A DNA stretch of 61,666 nt from Gammaproteobacteria bacterium. GTDB taxonomy: Bacteria > Pseudomonadota > Gammaproteobacteria > Steroidobacterales > Woeseiaceae. Below the pieces are notes generated by a model. That model did no database searches, had not been told where the DNA came from, and saw nothing but the letters and a program-made list of their open reading frames with translations. The DNA is taken from NCBI GenBank assembly GCA_029863125.1, contig JAOTWB010000010.1:1-61666 (forward strand), written 5' to 3'. Each line of letters opens with the position of its first letter. Within the stretch, counting starts at the first letter, position 1. Shown one piece after another: positions 1 to 8,081 of the stretch. Made by a program: the position numbers and the translations under genes.

Positions 1-252
1 CTGCATGAGGATGCTGTTCTCATCGGGATTGCTGCCGCGCACGCCCTTGCCGTACAAATCGAGCGCAAAAGCGGCGTACCCGAGGCCGGCCAGCGCCCTG
101 GCCTTGCCGTCTTCATAGTCGCTGCGGCCGGACCAGGCATGCGACACGAGAACACCGGGACGCGGGCCGGACAAGCTGTCATCCCAGGCCAACAGCCCCT
201 CGAGTACGTCCTCACCGTGACGGTATTCGACATGGCGTGTTTGGATGCCCAT
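1..252 (-). CDS. Dienelactone hydrolase family protein, N-terminal part (runs off window)
   Basis: The first 84 codons of an alpha/beta-hydrolase-type protein are present and the rest lies before position 1. The translation starts MGIQTRHVEYRHGEDVLEG and continues with PGVLVSHAWSGRSDYE, then LGYAAFALDLYGKGVRG. That is the usual dienelactone-hydrolase layout of an oxyanion-hole strand followed by a strand ending in DLYGKG. The nucleophile and the rest of the triad are not in the window. The ATG lies 2 bases after the stop of the holin-family gene, so the two are probably co-transcribed. The substrate cannot be told from this fragment. Confidence 0.8.
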   Translation of the reverse strand, partial: MGIQTRHVEYRHGEDVLEGLLAWDDSLSGPRPGVLVSHAWSGRSDYEDGKARALAGLGYAAFALDLYGKGVRGSNPDENSILMQ

Positions 253-254
253 GA

Positions 255-632
255 CTAGTCGCGTCGAATCACGAACACCTCGTACCTGCCGTCAGGGCCG
301 ATGTACCATGAGGCCACGGTGCTGGTGATGCCGACGATGATTGCGCCAAACAACGCCGACCAGAAACCCGCCACTGTGAAATTATCCAAAAGCGCCGCCA
401 CAAGACCGAACATTGCCGCGTTCAGCACGAACAGGAAGAGTCCCAGGGTAATAATGGTAATCGGCAGCGTGAGCACGAATGCGATGGGTCTAACGAGGCC
501 GTTAACCAGACCAAGCAGTAACGCAGCCAGAATAAACGTGCCCGTGCCAACGACAGTGACGCCCGGAAGTATTTTCGATGCGAGAAAAAGGCCCAGCATC
601 GCGATAAGCATTCGAATCACGAATCCCTGCAT
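255..632 (-). CDS. Phage-holin-family (YvlD-type) small membrane protein
   Basis: A 125-residue, very hydrophobic protein with about four membrane helices. It contains LGLVNGLVRPIAFVLTLPIT, typical of the holin-4 superfamily (PF04020, YvlD-like). Despite the family name these are usually chromosomal inner-membrane proteins of unknown role. The last residues (IGPDGRYEVFVIRRD) form a short soluble tail. The gene sits between the lipocalin and the hydrolase on the same strand. I see no sign that it belongs to a phage. Confidence 0.8.
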   Translation of the reverse strand: MQGFVIRMLIAMLGLFLASKILPGVTVVGTGTFILAALLLGLVNGLVRPIAFVLTLPITIITLGLFLFVLNAAMFGLVAALLDNFTVAGFWSALFGAIIVGITSTVASWYIGPDGRYEVFVIRRD

Positions 633-747
633 CGGTCTATTATGGCCCGATGCAGGGTTGCTGAAAAGCCCTCACCCTTCCCCGCCTATCGCGGCGAATC
701 AGAAGCCGGGCAATACCGTTCGGCCGTGTCTTTCCTTCTACCCTTGT

Positions 748-1278
748 TCACCAATTTTGAGGCACGCGCTCGATCTTGCTGACATCGTAGCCAACAGATT
801 CGGCCAGTTCGATCATTCGCGCATAGTCCGCCTCCGGAATCGCCGGCGTACGCGCCATTATCCAGATGAAATCGCGTTTCCGGCGCGCAATGACAGTCTG
901 CGAATAATCTTCGCTTAGATAGATGATTCGGTAATCGGCCTTGATCGGCCAGACAAACCTCATTCCCCAGGTCGCGTTCGTTCGCGTATCGGTGATGAAA
1001 CCTTTCGGGTTGTACTGCTTCTTCTCACCGTCGAAACTGCCTTTCCGGAAAGTAAAGGTCGTCTGGATCGTTCCGTCGTCGTTCAGCGCATAGGATTCGA
1101 TGGCATTGTAGGCGCCTTTCTCCAGAAACGTGGGGATGTTGGCAATGACGTACCAGTCCCCCATAAAACGCTCGATATCTACGTACTCAACGGTCTTCAT
1201 CTCGGGTCCCCGCGCCGCGCAGGCGCTCAGGACAGAGGCCAGTAGTACGACGAATAGAAGTCTGCCTGCATTTTTCAT
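748..1278 (-). CDS. Outer-membrane lipocalin (Blc-like lipoprotein)
   Basis: A lipocalin of about 176 residues. The chosen ATG at 1278 follows the upstream stop directly and gives a clean lipoprotein signal ending LASVLSAC, so it should be lipidated at Cys19. An ATG at 1293 would overlap the upstream gene. The lipocalin GxW signature appears as MGDWYVIANIP, and the C-terminal half contains YRIIYLSEDYSQTVIARRKRDFIWIMAR, the Blc-type end of the barrel. Blc proteins bind fatty acids or lysophospholipids and are linked to membrane stress and repair. The neighbouring DUF2878 gene often travels with lipocalins in stress-response clusters, though here that neighbour is broken. Confidence 0.88.
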   Translation of the reverse strand: MKNAGRLLFVVLLASVLSACAARGPEMKTVEYVDIERFMGDWYVIANIPTFLEKGAYNAIESYALNDDGTIQTTFTFRKGSFDGEKKQYNPKGFITDTRTNATWGMRFVWPIKADYRIIYLSEDYSQTVIARRKRDFIWIMARTPAIPEADYARMIELAESVGYDVSKIERVPQNW

Positions 1279-1279
1279 G

Positions 1280-2134
1280 TCACGTGAACTCATAGCGAAT
1301 TACCCGGCCACCCTTGGCGACCGACTCGAGTGCCAGCCACTCAATGTCTTCCGAGTAGCACTGCGTGAGCTGCATATTGTTGGCCGTCAACCGGTACGCA
1401 ACTGCCTGGACCTCGTCGCCCCGCACGGTAACCGGCCTGCTGCCGAGTGATTCGACTTCCACGTCAACGTACTTGCCCGACTGTGAATCAAGAAGCCTGG
1501 GCTGCTGCAGGAAGCCGGTGTCCCAGTAAGCAAAAGTCATGACGCCGTCCGACAGGGCATTCCTCTCGCTGCCGTCATCAACAATGAACTCATCCTGCAC
1601 CTGAGTGCCGCTTACAGACAGCTTCTTGCCGTTAGCCTGTATCTTCGCTTCGATTTACCTGAAGCAGCCATCCGACCAGATCTCGGTGTTCTCGCGCCGA
1701 TAGCGGAATGCGTTGACGAACAACAAGCGAACATCGAACTTTGCCTCACTCCGGACCCGGCGCTCGTCGCCAAGATCGGCGAGTTCAAAGCGACGATATC
1801 CGATCTTGTCGTCATCGACAAGCACCGAATTGAGTGTCGTGCCGAAGAGCATCCACATCGTAACGATCCAGTGTGGCGCGAGGAGCATGCTGAACTGGCC
1901 AGACGGATAGGCAACCCAACCGAATGCGACGAGCAGGCTATCGAAAAACAGACCGACGCTGCCGCAAGCGATGATCAGGCTTGGCTCGAATTGAGGTCGG
2001 CGCGATTGCTTCAAGTGGATCGCAAGCACCGGCACGAGCACAACGGGCCCGGGCCAGGGCATTTGTTTTGCCGCACCAATAACGGATGAGAACCAACCGA
2101 CCTGGAAGGCCGTAAAGTTAATGAGCATCGGCAT
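1280..2134 (-). pseudogene. Broken chimera: DUF2878 N-terminal part fused to DUF6134, with an in-frame stop
   Basis: From the ATG at 2134 (MPMLINFTAFQVGWFSSVIG) about 100 residues resemble the DUF2878 membrane family, ending at MWMLFGTTLN. The frame then passes without a break, near position 1830, into VLVDDDKIGYRRFEL, the start of a DUF6134 domain that lacks its signal peptide. DUF6134 continues through RYRRENTEIWSDGC and is stopped by TAA at 1655-1657. The same frame resumes at once with IEAKIQANGKKL and runs to 1280 through VMTFAYWDTGF and DIEWLALESVAKGGRVIRYE, which are DUF6134 features. I infer a deletion that joined two genes, plus a nonsense change. A restart at the GTG at 1600 is possible but would give only half a domain. 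A sequencing error could explain the stop but not the fusion. Confidence 0.8.
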
Positions 2135-2135
2135 T

Positions 2136-2324
2136 TCAGTCGCCCCCCTTTTTGAAAGAACAGTGGGCGACGAACCATTCGTTGCCATCGTTCTCGGGAA
2201 CCAGGGCTACAGGCGATTGGCGCATCATGCCGCCACGTATGACGGTATCCGGGACTGACCACGATTCCGTCCATCCGATTGCCTTTGCCGCGACGCCGCT
2301 CATGGTTGGCTCCTGGTAAGTCAT
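2136..2324 (-). CDS. Small hypothetical protein (62 aa)
   Basis: A short open frame whose TGA ends one base before the ATG of the DUF2878-like gene, so it could be translationally coupled to it. The protein has a Trp-rich middle (GWTESWSV) and ends VAHCSFKKGGD. It has no signal peptide or membrane helix. I do not recognise it. It may be the C-terminal remnant of a larger gene lost in the same rearrangement that damaged the DUF2878/DUF6134 gene. Confidence 0.35.
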   Translation of the reverse strand: MTYQEPTMSGVAAKAIGWTESWSVPDTVIRGGMMRQSPVALVPENDGNEWFVAHCSFKKGGD

Positions 2325-2404
2325 TGCCGGTCAACATACAGACGTTCCCGGCCGCAACAACGGCTGAAGGGCTGCTGTTACAATCGCTTACATGTAGACA
2401 TGAA

Positions 2405-2432
2405 TTGCAGTGATGCCCTGACCTGCTAGAAT
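2405..2432 (+). promoter_or_regulatory. Sigma-70-type promoter of tRNA-Arg
   Basis: TTGCAG (2405-2410) and TAGAAT (2427-2432) are separated by 16 bases. The predicted start lies a few bases before the mature tRNA 5' end at 2442. The stretch after the -10 box is GC-rich, as is common for stringently controlled tRNA promoters. Confidence 0.55.
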
Positions 2433-2441
2433 TCCTGCGCC

Positions 2442-2518
2442 GCCCCGGTAGCTCAGCCGGATAGAGCACCAGATTCCTAATCTGGGGGTCCCATGTTCGA
2501 ATCATGGTCGGGGCGCCA
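2442..2518 (+). tRNA. tRNA-Arg(CCT)
   Basis: A 77-base cloverleaf. The acceptor stem GCCCCGG pairs with TCGGGGC. The D-arm is TAGCTCAGCCGGATAGAGCA, the anticodon stem is CCAGA/TCTGG with loop TTCCTAA (anticodon CCT), and the T-arm loop contains TTCGAAT. The discriminator is G and CCA is encoded at 2516-2518. It reads AGG codons. Confidence 0.95.
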
Positions 2519-2541
2519 TTTTTCGACAAGACTCTACCAGC

Positions 2542-2730
2542 AGTGTCGGCACGTCGGTCGTTGGGAATTCGGAAAGATTCATCTTCGTCGATACCTACCC
2601 GAATCTGGCCACCTGGGCAGCCGCAAAGGACGTATTGGACAGCGAAGAAGGCGATGAATTGGACGACCTCTTCGAGGACATCTCGGAATGCAGCGAGAAT
2701 CGTCTGTGGAAGATTGAGGACACGAAGTAG
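2542..2730 (+). pseudogene. 5'-truncated gene remnant next to tRNA-Arg
   Basis: One frame 24 bases after the tRNA reads as convincing protein: SERFIFVDTYPNLATWAAAK, then DELDDLFEDISECSENRLWK, ending IEDTK and TAG. No ATG, GTG or TTG opens this frame between the tRNA and the clear coding part. It therefore looks like the C-terminal part of a gene that lost its 5' end. I do not recognise the family. An unconventional start codon is possible but unlikely. Confidence 0.4.
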
Positions 2731-2805
2731 CAGCGGCGAACTCTCGTCCGCGAGACGACCGGCGCGTCAGGAGCGCTGGTCGTCATTTCCCGACAGGGCC
2801 AACTC

Positions 2806-3213
2806 GTGATCACGGCTTCATGCCACTGCGGCGCAGTCAAACTCGAAATTGCCCGCAGACCACGGAAACTGACCGTCTGCAACTGTTCGATTTGCCGGCG
2901 CTACGGAGCGATTTGGGCATACTTCCAAAGAAAATCCGTGAATGTCGTTTGCGGAGATACTGCGCTCGAGGCATATACCTGGCGTAACAGAACGCTGGAA
3001 TTCTACCGCTGTACAACGTGTGGCTGCGTGACGCACCACGAGCGATCAAATAAGCGCACCGATGCGACGGACACTCGTGCCGTGAATATGCGCAACGTCG
3101 ATGATTTATCCACTGTCTGTGACCTGCCGATCAGGCTTCTCGACGGCGCATCCTCGTGGGAAGTCGTGGATGAGAAAGCCATGCCAGGCCTGTTTCGGGG
3201 GTGGACAAAGTGA
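2806..3213 (+). CDS. GFA / CENP-V family zinc protein
   Basis: A 135-residue protein starting at GTG. It shows the zinc-binding cysteine pattern of the GFA (glutathione-dependent formaldehyde-activating enzyme) family: CHCG near residues 6-9, CNCSICRR near 25-32, and CTTCG near 69-73. Many family members do not act on formaldehyde, so the substrate is open. Its stop overlaps the start of the next gene (GTGA), which suggests a two-gene unit. Confidence 0.85.
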   Translation: MITASCHCGAVKLEIARRPRKLTVCNCSICRRYGAIWAYFQRKSVNVVCGDTALEAYTWRNRTLEFYRCTTCGCVTHHERSNKRTDATDTRAVNMRNVDDLSTVCDLPIRLLDGASSWEVVDEKAMPGLFRGWTK

Positions 3214-3668
3214 ATCGGGGCGCACTGTACTGGTGGCTGCAGATTCCAGGATGGATTCTGCTGGCTTATCTCGTCTACGCGCAGGCAATTGCTGCTTTTG
3301 ATTACGAACTGGGGGTTCGCATGGGAACCCAGGAATCGGCCGAGAGGATTACCGAGGTCGGGGCGGCTTTTTGGTTTGGTTTCGCATTTTCGGATCTTGT
3401 CATTTACATACCTTTGCTCGGCACCGGGCTGATCGGCCACTGGCTGCAGCGTCCATGGTGGAGAGTCATCTTCGGTGCCGCACTCGGCATTACTGTGTAC
3501 TGGCCCGTAGTTGTCCTTGCGACAGCCGTCGATGCACGCGATGCATCAGGTTGGGATATAGACGAAGCGGCTTACTGGATTGTCCCGCCGATAATTGCAG
3601 TTTGGGCGCTTTGGGGCCTGTTGATGGTTGCACGTACTGCGGGCGATGCCGCCAAGGATACCCGCTAG
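3210..3668 (+). CDS. Hypothetical four-helix membrane protein
   Basis: About 152 residues from the GTG at 3210, which overlaps the stop of the GFA gene by four bases. A GTG at 3201 would add three residues. Hydrophobic segments fall at WWLQIPGWILLAYLVYA, FWFGFAFSDLVIYIPLLG, VIFGAALGITVYWPVVVLA and AYWIVPPIIAVWALWGLLMV. No catalytic motif is visible and I do not recognise the family. The overlap suggests joint expression with the GFA protein. Confidence 0.6.
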   Translation: MNRGALYWWLQIPGWILLAYLVYAQAIAAFDYELGVRMGTQESAERITEVGAAFWFGFAFSDLVIYIPLLGTGLIGHWLQRPWWRVIFGAALGITVYWPVVVLATAVDARDASGWDIDEAAYWIVPPIIAVWALWGLLMVARTAGDAAKDTR

Positions 3669-3697
3669 GCCACGCGGCTGCTCCCCGCGGTACGTCC

Positions 3698-3925
3698 TTA
3701 TTCGCTGTGATAAGGCCTTTCAACGAGCCTTCTGGAAATCCACCATGCGTTTCCAAAAGGATCGATAATGCCTGCCTGCTCGATGTTGGCGACACGGCCA
3801 TCGGGGAATTCTGTCCTGCCAACCCCCCTTGCGTTGAATACGCGCCGTAGAGATCCGACGAATTCGTTCACACGGTCGACAATCATGTACGGAAATATTG
3901 TCCCGTAGCCTTCCGATACGTACAC
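3698..3925 (-). pseudogene. Internally deleted VOC/glyoxalase-fold gene
   Basis: Seventy-five residues from a GTG. The start (MYVSEGYGTIFPYMIVDRVNEF) looks like the first beta-alpha unit of a PhnB-like VOC protein. The end (IDPFGNAWWISRR) is the typical last strand, DPFGHxWWIATR. Intact family members are about 130-150 residues, so the middle is missing although the frame is kept. It is likely a non-functional remnant. A very small half-fold VOC protein is a less likely reading. Confidence 0.6.
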
Positions 3926-4004
3926 GGCGTCACCTCCGGCAGGTACCGTGCCCTATATATCCCGATGCATAGTTCTTGGCCCCGGTTTTGAATATACTGC
4001 GCCT

Positions 4005-4030
4005 CAGTTCGCCTACGCGAACTGATTTTT
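4005..4030 (+). terminator. Perfect hairpin with T-run ahead of the P5CDH gene
   Basis: CAGTTCGC and GCGAACTG form an 8-bp perfect stem around a CTAC loop, followed by A and TTTTT (4026-4030). This is a Rho-independent terminator on the + strand. It would stop read-through from the upstream + strand genes. It lies 64 bases before the next ATG, and a possible -10 (TATACT, 3993-3998) just before it also allows an attenuator, but I find no good -35. Confidence 0.6.
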
Positions 4031-4093
4031 CATCCAGGTGCTCCGATGCTCGTATCATCGTCGGTGCACAGCTGATAAAAAAGCACTCTGCCC

Positions 4094-5683
4094 ATGATTC
4101 AAAAGAAGATTTCAGTATTCGCCACTCTCGACCCGTTTGATGGCATGACGGATACGTCACCCGGCCGGGCGATGAATCTCGTGGGCGGCAGCTGGTCGTT
4201 CGCGAAACCAGTTCGGCAGGACATTCCGGACCCGATGACCGGCAAGCACTTTATCGACGTCCCGGAGACAGAGGACCTCGGGCCGTTTCTGGCAAGCTTC
4301 GCGAGCTGCCCGAAAACAGGCCTGCACAATCCCATGAAGAACACCGACCGCTATGTTCATCTGGGCAAGGTATGCGCCAGGGCAGCCGCCCTGCTTGCCG
4401 ATGAAGACGTCGAAGCCTGGTTCACGAAGCTGATTCAGAGGGTGATGCCGAAGAGCTGGCAGCAATGCCTCAATGAGGTTGTTGTCACACGGGTCTTCCT
4501 CGAGAACTTCGCAGGAGATGGCGTTCGGTTTCTCGGCCGCGGCTTTTCCAATCCTGGCGATACGACGGGGCAGGAGTCGCGCGGATACCGCTGGCCGTTC
4601 GGACCGGTAGTCGTGATCGCGCCATTCAATTTCCCGCTGGAAATTCCGGCGCTGCAGACCCTCGGTGCACTTTTCATGGGTAACCGCCCGCTGGTCAAAG
4701 TTGACTCGAAAGTCAGCATCGTATTCGAACAGTTCCTGCGTCTCCTGGTTCACTGCGGCCTGTCACCGTACGATACTGACCTGATCCACTGCCGCGGTAC
4801 ACGCATGGGCGAATTGCTCGACGCCGTCAGAAACCGGGTTCGCATGGTGCAATTCACGGGCTCGAGCGAGGTCGCGGAAACCGTTGCCCGGCAGGTTAAT
4901 GGCACGGTCCGGCTCGAGGACGCGGGTTTTGACTGGAAGATCATTGGCCCGGATTTCGACCAACGCTGGCTGGACTATGTCGCGTGGCAGTCCGATGAAG
5001 ACGCCTACAACGCGTCCGGTCAGAAATGCTCCGCGCAAAGTATTCTCTTCGTCCACGACAACTGGTCGGACGCCCTGCTCCCGAAACTCGGGACACTCGC
5101 AGCCCGGCGCATGCTGGCCGACCTGTCTATCGGTCCCGTCCTTTCGTGGAACGATGCCCGCATCAAGAAACATGTCGATGCCGTGCTCGAAGTCCCCGGT
5201 GCAGAACTGCTGTTCGGCGGATCGCCGATTGCGAGAGGCGACATACCCGATTGCTACGGCGCCTACGAGCCGACGGCGGTCCGAGTGCCGCTCGACGCCG
5301 TCTGCGGGCAGCACTTTGATCTCCTGACGACGGAGCTTTTCGGCCCGTTCCAGATAGTCAGCTCCTACAGCGATGGCGACATCCCGGAGCTTCTGACTCT
5401 GCTGGAACGAATGTCGCAACATCTGACGGCTGCCGTCGTCAGCGCCGATCCCGTGTTCCAGAATCGGGTGCTGTCGTCCACCGTCAACGGCACAACTTAC
5501 TGCGGCATGCGCGCGCGGACGACCGGCGCGCCCCAGAATCACTGGTTCGGGCCGGCGGGCGATCCGCGGGCCGCAGGCATAGGGACACCCGAAGCGATTG
5601 TCAGCACCTGGAGCGGGCACCGGGAAATCATCATGGACCAGGGCGAACTGCCCGACGACTGGCCGATACCGCCACTCAGGTAG
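4094..5683 (+). CDS. ALDH12-type 1-pyrroline-5-carboxylate dehydrogenase
   Basis: A 529-residue aldehyde dehydrogenase that follows the plant mitochondrial ALDH12 (P5CDH) family almost segment by segment. Examples are CPKTGLHNPMKNTDRY, FTKLIQRVMPKSWQQ, GPVVVIAPFNFPLEIPALQ, LEDAGFDWKI, SGQKCSAQSILF, TAAVVSADPVFQ, VNGTTYCGMRARTTGAPQNH and GDPRAAGIGTPEAI. The catalytic Cys is C312 in SGQKCS. The enzyme would oxidise glutamate-gamma-semialdehyde to glutamate in proline catabolism. The start is the ATG at 4094, which begins the homologous region; the Shine-Dalgarno is weak. It overlaps the convergent Na/Pi symporter by 8 bases. No proline dehydrogenase is nearby, so its partner must be elsewhere. 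This is not the usual bacterial PutA/RocA type. Confidence 0.9.
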   Translation: MIQKKISVFATLDPFDGMTDTSPGRAMNLVGGSWSFAKPVRQDIPDPMTGKHFIDVPETEDLGPFLASFASCPKTGLHNPMKNTDRYVHLGKVCARAAALLADEDVEAWFTKLIQRVMPKSWQQCLNEVVVTRVFLENFAGDGVRFLGRGFSNPGDTTGQESRGYRWPFGPVVVIAPFNFPLEIPALQTLGALFMGNRPLVKVDSKVSIVFEQFLRLLVHCGLSPYDTDLIHCRGTRMGELLDAVRNRVRMVQFTGSSEVAETVARQVNGTVRLEDAGFDWKIIGPDFDQRWLDYVAWQSDEDAYNASGQKCSAQSILFVHDNWSDALLPKLGTLAARRMLADLSIGPVLSWNDARIKKHVDAVLEVPGAELLFGGSPIARGDIPDCYGAYEPTAVRVPLDAVCGQHFDLLTTELFGPFQIVSSYSDGDIPELLTLLERMSQHLTAAVVSADPVFQNRVLSSTVNGTTYCGMRARTTGAPQNHWFGPAGDPRAAGIGTPEAIVSTWSGHREIIMDQGELPDDWPIPPLR

Positions 5684-7463
5684 CCGCGTCTGCTGCCGTG
5701 ACCTGCCCTTCCACGCCTTCGTTCGACTTCACCGTGCGCGCCATACGCTTTGCGAAGTAGTAGATGCGCTGCAATTTTTCGGCTATGTCCATCTCAATGG
5801 TATAGGCCTCAATACGATGCGGCTCGTTTGCCACCAGCCGTTTTGCTTCATGCAGTGCCGCCGAATTCATGATCCGTGTGATCTCTTTTTTCATGTGGGT
5901 GACCGACTTCGCGGAACCGATGTCATCTTCGGCAACGGCATGAATGGCGGCATCGACCGCGTCCATTACAACCTGGTGGAAATCGCTCAGAACCACCTGC
6001 GTCGGCTGACTCACCGATACACGTTTTTCAATTCGGCGCCGGCCCAGCTCAACAAGATTCACCTCGATAACGTCACCAATATTCTCGAGGTCATTGACCG
6101 CATCCATAAGCCGCACTAGATCGTCCGTTTGTTTCTCGGTCAGCTCGCGGCGGCTGATCTTGCCGAGATAGACCACGATTTCGGCGTGTAATACGTCCAC
6201 GCGTTCATCCATGAGCTGGATTGCATCCAAATCAGCAGCGCTACCCCGGAGGATTGCCGGCATTATCGCCACCAACATCCCCCGTACCGGTTCGCCCATG
6301 CGCCGAATTTCCCGACGCACCAGGTCCAGCGCCAGCGACGGTGTTGAGAGCATGTCCTCATCCAGATACTTGGCCTTGAAAATGCCCTCCTCATCCAGAG
6401 GCTTGTCGGGAATTATCCATTCGATGAAACGGGCAATAAGCGTTGTAAACATAATAAATATCAGCGTGTTAGCCACATTGAATATCGTATGTGCATTGGC
6501 AATTTGACGCGGCGCCTCGGCCGCCAGCCGTTGCGCGCCAGACAAGCCGGCGTGCGAGGGTGACAGCGTCGTAACCAAAGCCGCAAGTTGATCAACAAAA
6601 GCTAGCCAAAGCAGTACCCCCGCAACATTGAAAAGAACGTGCGTGACCGCGGCGCGCAACGCCTCGCGCGGCTTGCCGATTGCCGCAAGCATTGCTGTGA
6701 CGCAGGTACCTATGTTGGCACCGAAGGCGAGCGCAATGCCGGCTGGCAGCGTTATGAACCCTTGCCCCGCCATGACGATAATTATGGCCGTCGTCGCAGA
6801 CGAGGATTGAATAAGCGCGGTGAATGCTGCGGCGACGAGAATTCCGATGAGGAGATTCTCCATCGACATCATTAAATTGAGAAATGGCTCATAGCTCCGC
6901 AAGGGCTGCATTGCATCGCTCATCACGGTCATGCCGAAAAACACAAGGCCAAGCCCCATCAAGATCTCACCGTAGTGGCGCAGCGCGTCCCTTTTCGAAA
7001 AGAAGAGGAGTCCGAAGCCGACGGCAATCATCAAGAAAGCCGCTTTTGTCACTTTAAATGCAATGATTTGAGCCGTTATCGTGGTGCCGATGTTGGCGCC
7101 CATGATTACGCCAATGGACTGCGCGAAAGACATCAGTCCGGCGGATGTAAAACCTACAACGAGCACGGTCGTAACAGACGACGATTGAATGATTGCCGTA
7201 ACGAACGCCCCGGTAAGGGCACCCATGTAACGATTGGACGTCAGCCGCGCGAGCACTATTCGCATTCGTTCGCCCGCGACCGCTTTCAGGGAGTTCGTCA
7301 TCTGATCGATGCCGAAAAGAAACAGCGCGAGACCGCCAACCACTTGCATAGCCATTTGGCCGATCGCGAACGACGGATCTGTACCGTCCGCTGCAAGAAC
7401 CGGTTGACTTAGACAGAATGCGGCGGCGGCCGCGAACAAGCGGTAGATCACGCCATGGCTCAC
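5676..7463 (-). CDS. Na+/phosphate cotransporter family protein (NptA/YjbB-like, PhoU domain)
   Basis: About 595 residues from the GTG at 7463, which shares one base with the upstream stop (TAGTG). A start at 7508 would overlap the stress-protein gene by 46 bases. A signal-like helix is followed by two inverted Na/Pi-cotransport repeats, each with the QSSS motif (AIIQSSSVTTVL and ALIQSSSATTAI) and GANIGTT/GANIGTC. The C-terminal third is a PhoU-like helical domain (LMDAVNDLENIGDVIE). Such proteins move phosphate across the inner membrane with sodium, often outward. It is probably co-transcribed with the universal stress protein. Confidence 0.9.
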   Translation of the reverse strand: MSHGVIYRLFAAAAAFCLSQPVLAADGTDPSFAIGQMAMQVVGGLALFLFGIDQMTNSLKAVAGERMRIVLARLTSNRYMGALTGAFVTAIIQSSSVTTVLVVGFTSAGLMSFAQSIGVIMGANIGTTITAQIIAFKVTKAAFLMIAVGFGLLFFSKRDALRHYGEILMGLGLVFFGMTVMSDAMQPLRSYEPFLNLMMSMENLLIGILVAAAFTALIQSSSATTAIIIVMAGQGFITLPAGIALAFGANIGTCVTAMLAAIGKPREALRAAVTHVLFNVAGVLLWLAFVDQLAALVTTLSPSHAGLSGAQRLAAEAPRQIANAHTIFNVANTLIFIMFTTLIARFIEWIIPDKPLDEEGIFKAKYLDEDMLSTPSLALDLVRREIRRMGEPVRGMLVAIMPAILRGSAADLDAIQLMDERVDVLHAEIVVYLGKISRRELTEKQTDDLVRLMDAVNDLENIGDVIEVNLVELGRRRIEKRVSVSQPTQVVLSDFHQVVMDAVDAAIHAVAEDDIGSAKSVTHMKKEITRIMNSAALHEAKRLVANEPHRIEAYTIEMDIAEKLQRIYYFAKRMARTVKSNEGVEGQVTAADAAT

Positions 7464-8002
7464 TATTGCAGGTTTCTTTTCTTGACTATCGTTACCGGAA
7501 CAGGACACAGCTGCACCACCTGAGCTGCTTTCGAACCGATGATTAAGTGCTTCAATCCTGTGCGTCCCTGACTGCCCATTACGACCATCATCGGATCCAG
7601 GTGCTCGACAACTTCGAGAATACGGGTTACCGGCAACCCAACGACCATCAACAGCGTTGCCTGATGCAGTGCCTCCTGCACTGGATGCGCATCGTAGATA
7701 CCGGCCATAAACTCCTGAAACGCCTCCGCCGCGACGTCGGGCATCCGGGTCGCACGTTTCTTTTTGATCAGCTTCGAGTAATAGCCGGGCATCTCGCCCG
7801 GATCGTGCACAACGTGCAGAACCAAGAGTGTCGCCTGCATCAACTCCGCAAACTCCGCGGCCTGCATTAATGCAGCCTCCGAGTGGTCTGAGAAATCCAC
7901 CGGCACCAGAATGATGGGCCGACCGGATTTCTCAACGGCCGCTTGCGCACATTCCTGGAGCTCGGCGCTGCTTGTCGCCAGATACACCGACTTACTGTTC
8001 AT
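7463..8002 (-). CDS. Universal stress protein (UspA family)
   Basis: A 179-residue single Usp domain. The fold begins PIILVPVDFSDHSEAALMQA. The nucleotide-binding signature is GSQGRTGLKHLIIGSKA, the G-2x-G-9x-G(S/T) pattern of ATP-binding Usp proteins, and the final strand is PVPVTIVKK. A leader of about 28 residues precedes the domain. It overlaps the Na/Pi transporter by one base, so it may tune or respond to that transporter; this is inference from position only. Confidence 0.9.
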   Translation of the reverse strand: MNSKSVYLATSSAELQECAQAAVEKSGRPIILVPVDFSDHSEAALMQAAEFAELMQATLLVLHVVHDPGEMPGYYSKLIKKKRATRMPDVAAEAFQEFMAGIYDAHPVQEALHQATLLMVVGLPVTRILEVVEHLDPMMVVMGSQGRTGLKHLIIGSKAAQVVQLCPVPVTIVKKRNLQ

Positions 8003-8081
8003 ATACGGGCCCTTCGTTCGGTCGCGGACATTTTAACAGCGTGTGATTGCCTTTGCCCTATATTGGATCTAAGGTTGCAGA

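Noticed and set aside
255..632. Phage holin as a sign of a prophage
   Set aside because: The family name is historical. No lysis, capsid, integrase or repressor genes are nearby and the protein is a typical chromosomal YvlD-like one.
3354..3374. Partial copy of the tRNA-Arg 3' end (GGTCGGGGCG) as a possible attachment repeat
   Set aside because: It lies in a coding region (EVGAAF), only 10 bases match exactly, and no integrase or mobile gene lies between the two copies.
4025..4093. Riboswitch in the leader of the P5CDH gene
   Set aside because: Apart from the terminator-like hairpin, the leader shows no second alternative stem or known aptamer motif.
4763..5620. Long minus-strand frame (285 codons) inside the P5CDH gene
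   Set aside because: It is an antisense shadow of a well-recognised gene, has no homology in its translation and is explained by codon bias in GC-rich DNA.
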